From Nissolia schottii (taxonomy: Eukaryota > Streptophyta > Magnoliopsida > Fabales > Fabaceae), in NCBI GenBank assembly GCA_003254905.1, contig QANU01064559.1, positions 6,948 through 70,947 on the forward strand: a stretch of 64,000 nucleotides of DNA, written 5' to 3'. Below the pieces are notes generated by a model. The model was not told where the DNA came from, made no database searches, and worked only from the letters and a program-made list of their open reading frames with translations. Below are positions 60,016 through 64,000 of this stretch, piece after piece (within the stretch, counting starts at the first letter, position 1; the number at the start of each line of letters is the position of its first letter). Position numbers and translations under genes: made by a program.

Positions 60016-61160
60016 GTACTCAATACTCTACTTCTTTTGCCATCAATTATTAAGCTTTATATCGGTTAGATATATGACATTGATAACCTTTATATAGAGT
60101 TGGACTTCAATCCTAAGATGATGTCAAATTTATGTCAGATCGATATCAAAGTCTATGTCTTATGCATTGTATTAAGTTTCGTGTAAATATTTAGTCTTAC
60201 AAACTTCACGCTCCAAATTTCAAGACTTTTGGATTTGAAATTTTTAGTTATGAATATATAATTTGTCATGTGTCAAAATGATAACTCATCATTAGTTATA
60301 AAAGATAACATCTCTATGTATGAAAAGGGTGTGCATTTCAAAGGATTATATTCGATATTGGAAGGCCAAACAAGATATTGGCCAAGTAAGTCCCATGTGC
60401 CCATATCATTGACATGGCCTTCTCTTGTCCTCGAATACTTGTTTAATTTGTTAGCTGTATATGGTTTCCTGATTACGTTCAATTAACCTCACTTTTATGC
60501 ACATTAATTAGTAGCATTTAGTTTTTTTTAAAATGGTACATTGATAAGAGCTTAGATAGAACTAAAACTTGATCATCATTTCAAGTTTACTAGCTAGATA
60601 ATTAAAGGAGGGAGTGAATGATGATGAATATACTTTGATACATATATAAAACCTTGAAGAATCTCCAACAATGATCATTTGTAACCTATGTGGAACCCAT
60701 ATAGAACATGTCTAACATTAGAGCTAATGATTTTGTTGCTTCAATTTCCATTCTCTCTAGAGTTTTCATTTTTATATACAATTCCTTATCCTTTAGGGAT
60801 TTTATGTTCCCTTGTTTCTGTTAAAGTAAAGAATGTCATGCATTATTTAATAATTAATCAGATAGTAGAACATAAGCTAAGCTAATTACAATGATTGCCA
60901 ATTTTTTTTTTTTATTTTTTTTATGAGGGTCAAGTTTTAGCGTTTAAGAATGGAATTCATCAATGGAAGTTAATATATATAGCCGCACTTTTTATATAGT
61001 TTTTTTATTAACAACTTTTTATGTATAAAAAACTGTATGTATGAGTCATATAAATATATATACTGATAAAATTTCACACATGTTAAATGTTTATTTACAT
61101 GTCTAAAAAATCTAGGTACTACTCTTGTGGTTGATAAAATTGGAAGGGATTTAATTCAGA

Positions 61161-61397
61161 GTAAACCCTTAAATTTGTTTGTGAGATTGTCGGTGTCAGT
61201 AAAATTCATTCCTATGTTTTATGAAAATGATCATATTAGTTCATGAAATTGTCAAAAATTGGTCAAGTTAATTTTTTGACATCAATCAAATTATCTATCC
61301 TAAAAACAAATTTGACTAACTTTTGATCATTCAAAAACTAATATAACCATTTAAAAATGAACTTGACCGACATTTAAAGACGAATTTAAATATTTAC
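61161..61397. mobile_element. MITE with inverted arms
   Basis: The left arm GTAAACCCTTAAATTTGTTT...GTCGGTGTCAGT...ATGATCATATTAGTT is matched in inverted order by AACTAATATAACCATTT...CTTGACCGACA...GAATTTAAATATTTAC. About 237 bp, no ORF. The superfamily was not determined. Confidence 0.65.
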
Positions 61398-64000
61398 ACC
61401 TTTAATTCGTGTTGGTGAGAATAAGAGCCATTCAGCATTAATTATATCTGATAACTAATTTGATCATTAGTGATGGTTTGAGGTAATCATTATTGATTCC
61501 TAAGCATTATAATAGTGTCTTGTACTTGTTTCCTTTAAACAACACAACAATACGATACATGAGGTCATTTCTTGAGCTAAAAAAACACATCCAAATTTCT
61601 TTTTATTCCAATTTAAATAAACTGATTTGAACCATATATGATTCCCTTAAGTTTTATTGGTGTCTACTTTCTTTAAACAAAGTTTTAACCACATATAGTG
61701 TTATATAAGCAAAAGTTAAAAATTACAATTTTTCGTTGCTCACTCATGTTTTGTGGGTCTAATTCACCTTTTATTTTTGCATAATATGAAATCTTTTTTT
61801 GAATAAAAATATAAACAATAAAAAAACATTGAAAATTATACATAGAAAGTAAAGACGGACCCAAAAAAAAAAAAAGAGAGAGAGAGAGAGAGAACTGGAA
61901 ACAAAGGTGCACAATGTGGAGTGTAATTATTTAAAATAATTTGGATTTTTATTATTTTAAATATTTAATTACTCTTATAAGATCATAATGTGTGTATAAA
62001 TCAAATATTATATTAAATAATTGTAGGTGAAGATTGAAAACTTTCATCATGTTCTAAAGATTCCAGTACTTATTATCTTACTTTTGCGGTCAACAGTCTA
62101 TACTTATTAAAAGCTGATTTAATTTTTTTTAATTAATTAAAAGCTGATTGGGCACAACAAAATAGGTATCAATAAATGTACAAATTGGGCTATAAATTCT
62201 GGGGTTTGTTTTTCTTTATCCATATAGATTCAGTCTAAGTAAACCACAAAAAATAACGCTCTCTGTTGGGCCAAGGATCCTTATTAGCATTGGGCTGTTT
62301 TTGGAGAATGAATCTTCACAAGTAATTTTCTTGTCATATGAGATTGAATGTGATTTTTTACCTTTAATTTTTTTGTTATTTATGTTATGTATAAGTCTTA
62401 CATCCTCACTTAATCTTATATGACAAAAAACTCACTTGAAGGGATTTCCTCCTATATTTTTGAAGGGTAAATGGGAGACATGCTTTACAATTATTGTCCA
62501 TATGCATTATCTTGAAATTAAAATTGATTATTTTAATGGTGTGTTTGTGAGATTTGTTTTGGTGAGAAATGAAAGAAAATGAAAAGCTTTTAGGAGATTT
62601 AGTTATCATTTTGGTATGTAAAAATCACAATTAACCCTTTAAAATCTTTCTTTTTCTTTCATTTCCTTCTATTCCAAAACAAAACTTAAAAACACACCCT
62701 TAAAATATGAAAAAACTGCTAACTAATGAACACCATTTCTAAGGGTCATACACATAAATCTCGCGCAAGATTGAAATACATTTTTAAGGAACACGAGCTC
62801 CTTTCACAAATATTCCACTCAAATCGACACTTGGTTGGTTGATCAAAGTTTCTCATTATATGGTAGTTATCTTAAATACATGTTGCTCTACTTTTTTCTT
62901 TGTAAGAAAAAGTGTTAGATTATTAATAATTTAATTAATAAATCTTAACTGGAGTGTTTCCACATTTCTTAACATTTTGATCACTTCTTAGAATCAGTTT
63001 TTGCTGACTCATTAGAGATAGAGAGTGGTGGTTATCAGAGAGAGTTTAGGGAAGCATTTAGCTGAAAAAGTGGGATCAAATTTTTTGGTGGAGAAAATCA
63101 TTCTTCTATATCCATTTATGTGTGTGACAGATTCTGCGGTGGTTGAAAGGATGTTCATTGGAATTGTTGTTCGTCAAATTTGCTATGGCTCGAGGTTAGT
63201 ATTAAATTACTATTTAAAATAAAGTTTCAACATCTAGATGATACAAATTTTCACAATTGCATCGTAAGTGAGTATTTGGAACTCAGGTTGTCAAACTCAT
63301 GAGGATGATATTATATTGTATTTTTAATTGACAAATAATACAATTTGAATTGATTAAAAGAATTAAGTGAAAATTGATTTGATTGCAATATATTAAAATA
63401 AATAAATAATTAAAAGAACTAAAAAGTAAGAAACTCATAACAATAGGAAAAGATATTATGGCAATTGATTTTACCTATTCTTGACTCAGTTATTTTAGAG
63501 TTGTTTCTCAATTAACAATTTATCTAGATAATGACCGGGTTCTTATCCTAATCATAAGGTTCTCTAAAGGTCAAGTAATTCTCTTATTGTAGACCGAATA
63601 CCTAATCTCTTAATGCAAACTAGCCTATTAGAAGCTTGATCGATTTGTGAATTTCCCACACACAACCATATAGCCTAACATAGATTATCTCTAATCTTAT
63701 GCTACCTCATGGTTTTTACAACAAAAAACGTTCTCATGTTCCTTCTCTCGATTTGCATGCAGACACCAAATCAATTAAATGGTCGCAAATCATTCAAAGG
63801 CATTAAGCATAATTATAGAAACTTAAAAAAGTATCAATTGGAATTGAGTGACAACATCCATCTAAAATAATATCATAGTCAAAGGTTACATCCATACCTT
63901 AACAATAAACTTAGTTCGTGATGAAAGAAAAATAACATAAAGAAAAACTAAGAGAACAAGAAAAGAACAAGTCATGGGTAATTGCCCATTGAGATTTAAC

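Larger units (their letters stand above)
59196..64000. other. Intergenic, AT-rich
   Basis: No gene supported. It contains a (TA)n tract (59270-59308), a Stowaway-like MITE (59383-59532), a weak SINE-like unit (59930-60015), an inverted-arm MITE (61161-61397) and an A-run followed by GA repeats (61862-61892). The last kilobase shows no recognisable feature. Confidence 0.55.

Noticed and set aside
63025-63222. 65-codon plus-strand frame near the right end
   Set aside because: Composition is somewhat protein-like, but no motif, no flanking exon and no promoter could be supported.

Overview
The window looks like plant nuclear DNA from a eudicot, most probably a legume. This is inferred from AT-rich intergenic DNA, short GT-AG introns, Snakin/GASA, AP-2 sigma and plastid-type hexokinase genes, and chromovirus and Athila-type LTR retroelements. 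The species is not identified. Assembly seams are visible as single n at 8316 and 18245 and an n-run at 32460-32569.

Bases 1-18244 are a retrotransposon nest. Two LTR groups dominate: a chromodomain Ty3/gypsy group with ~3 kb LTRs (TGTAACA...GTTTCA) and a group with 1.6 kb LTRs (TGATAAG...ATCA). One solo LTR (9720-11323) sits inside another (8773-13403), each with a perfect 5-bp target duplication. Three more TGATAAG LTR left halves are stacked at 1789, 2917 and 3294. A minus-strand chromovirus occupies 3951-8355 and keeps an integrase-chromodomain fragment with one in-frame stop. An Athila-like gag-protease relic lies at about 15660-17640. Both LTR groups carry about 40 copies of a near-palindrome, ACCGCT(C/G)AGCGGT. 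A related LTR at the same relative position carries a different palindrome (CATTCGATTG type), and a third (GTCTCGTGCGAGAC type) lies at 17660-17766. This is the most unusual pattern in the window.

Bases 18246-64000 are gene-bearing. In order they hold: a minus-strand four-exon protein with a coiled coil and an EAR-type motif (18425-20461); an intact three-exon GASA/Snakin gene (29091-30014); a broken GASA paralogue (34095-35802), hit by a hAT MITE and by a 772-bp insertion that has 53-bp terminal inverted repeats and carries a copia gag fragment; a 12-exon unknown protein (41018-45277, +); AP-2 sigma adaptin (45781-47586, -), convergent with it; a nine-exon plastid-type hexokinase (49049-53917, -) damaged by a MITE in exon 2 and by two one-base shifts in G-runs; and a small plant-specific protein (58776-59045, -). 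The spaces hold MITEs, SINE-like units, microsatellites and tandem repeats. The genes do not form a pathway. Apart from the GASA pair they are unrelated single loci.
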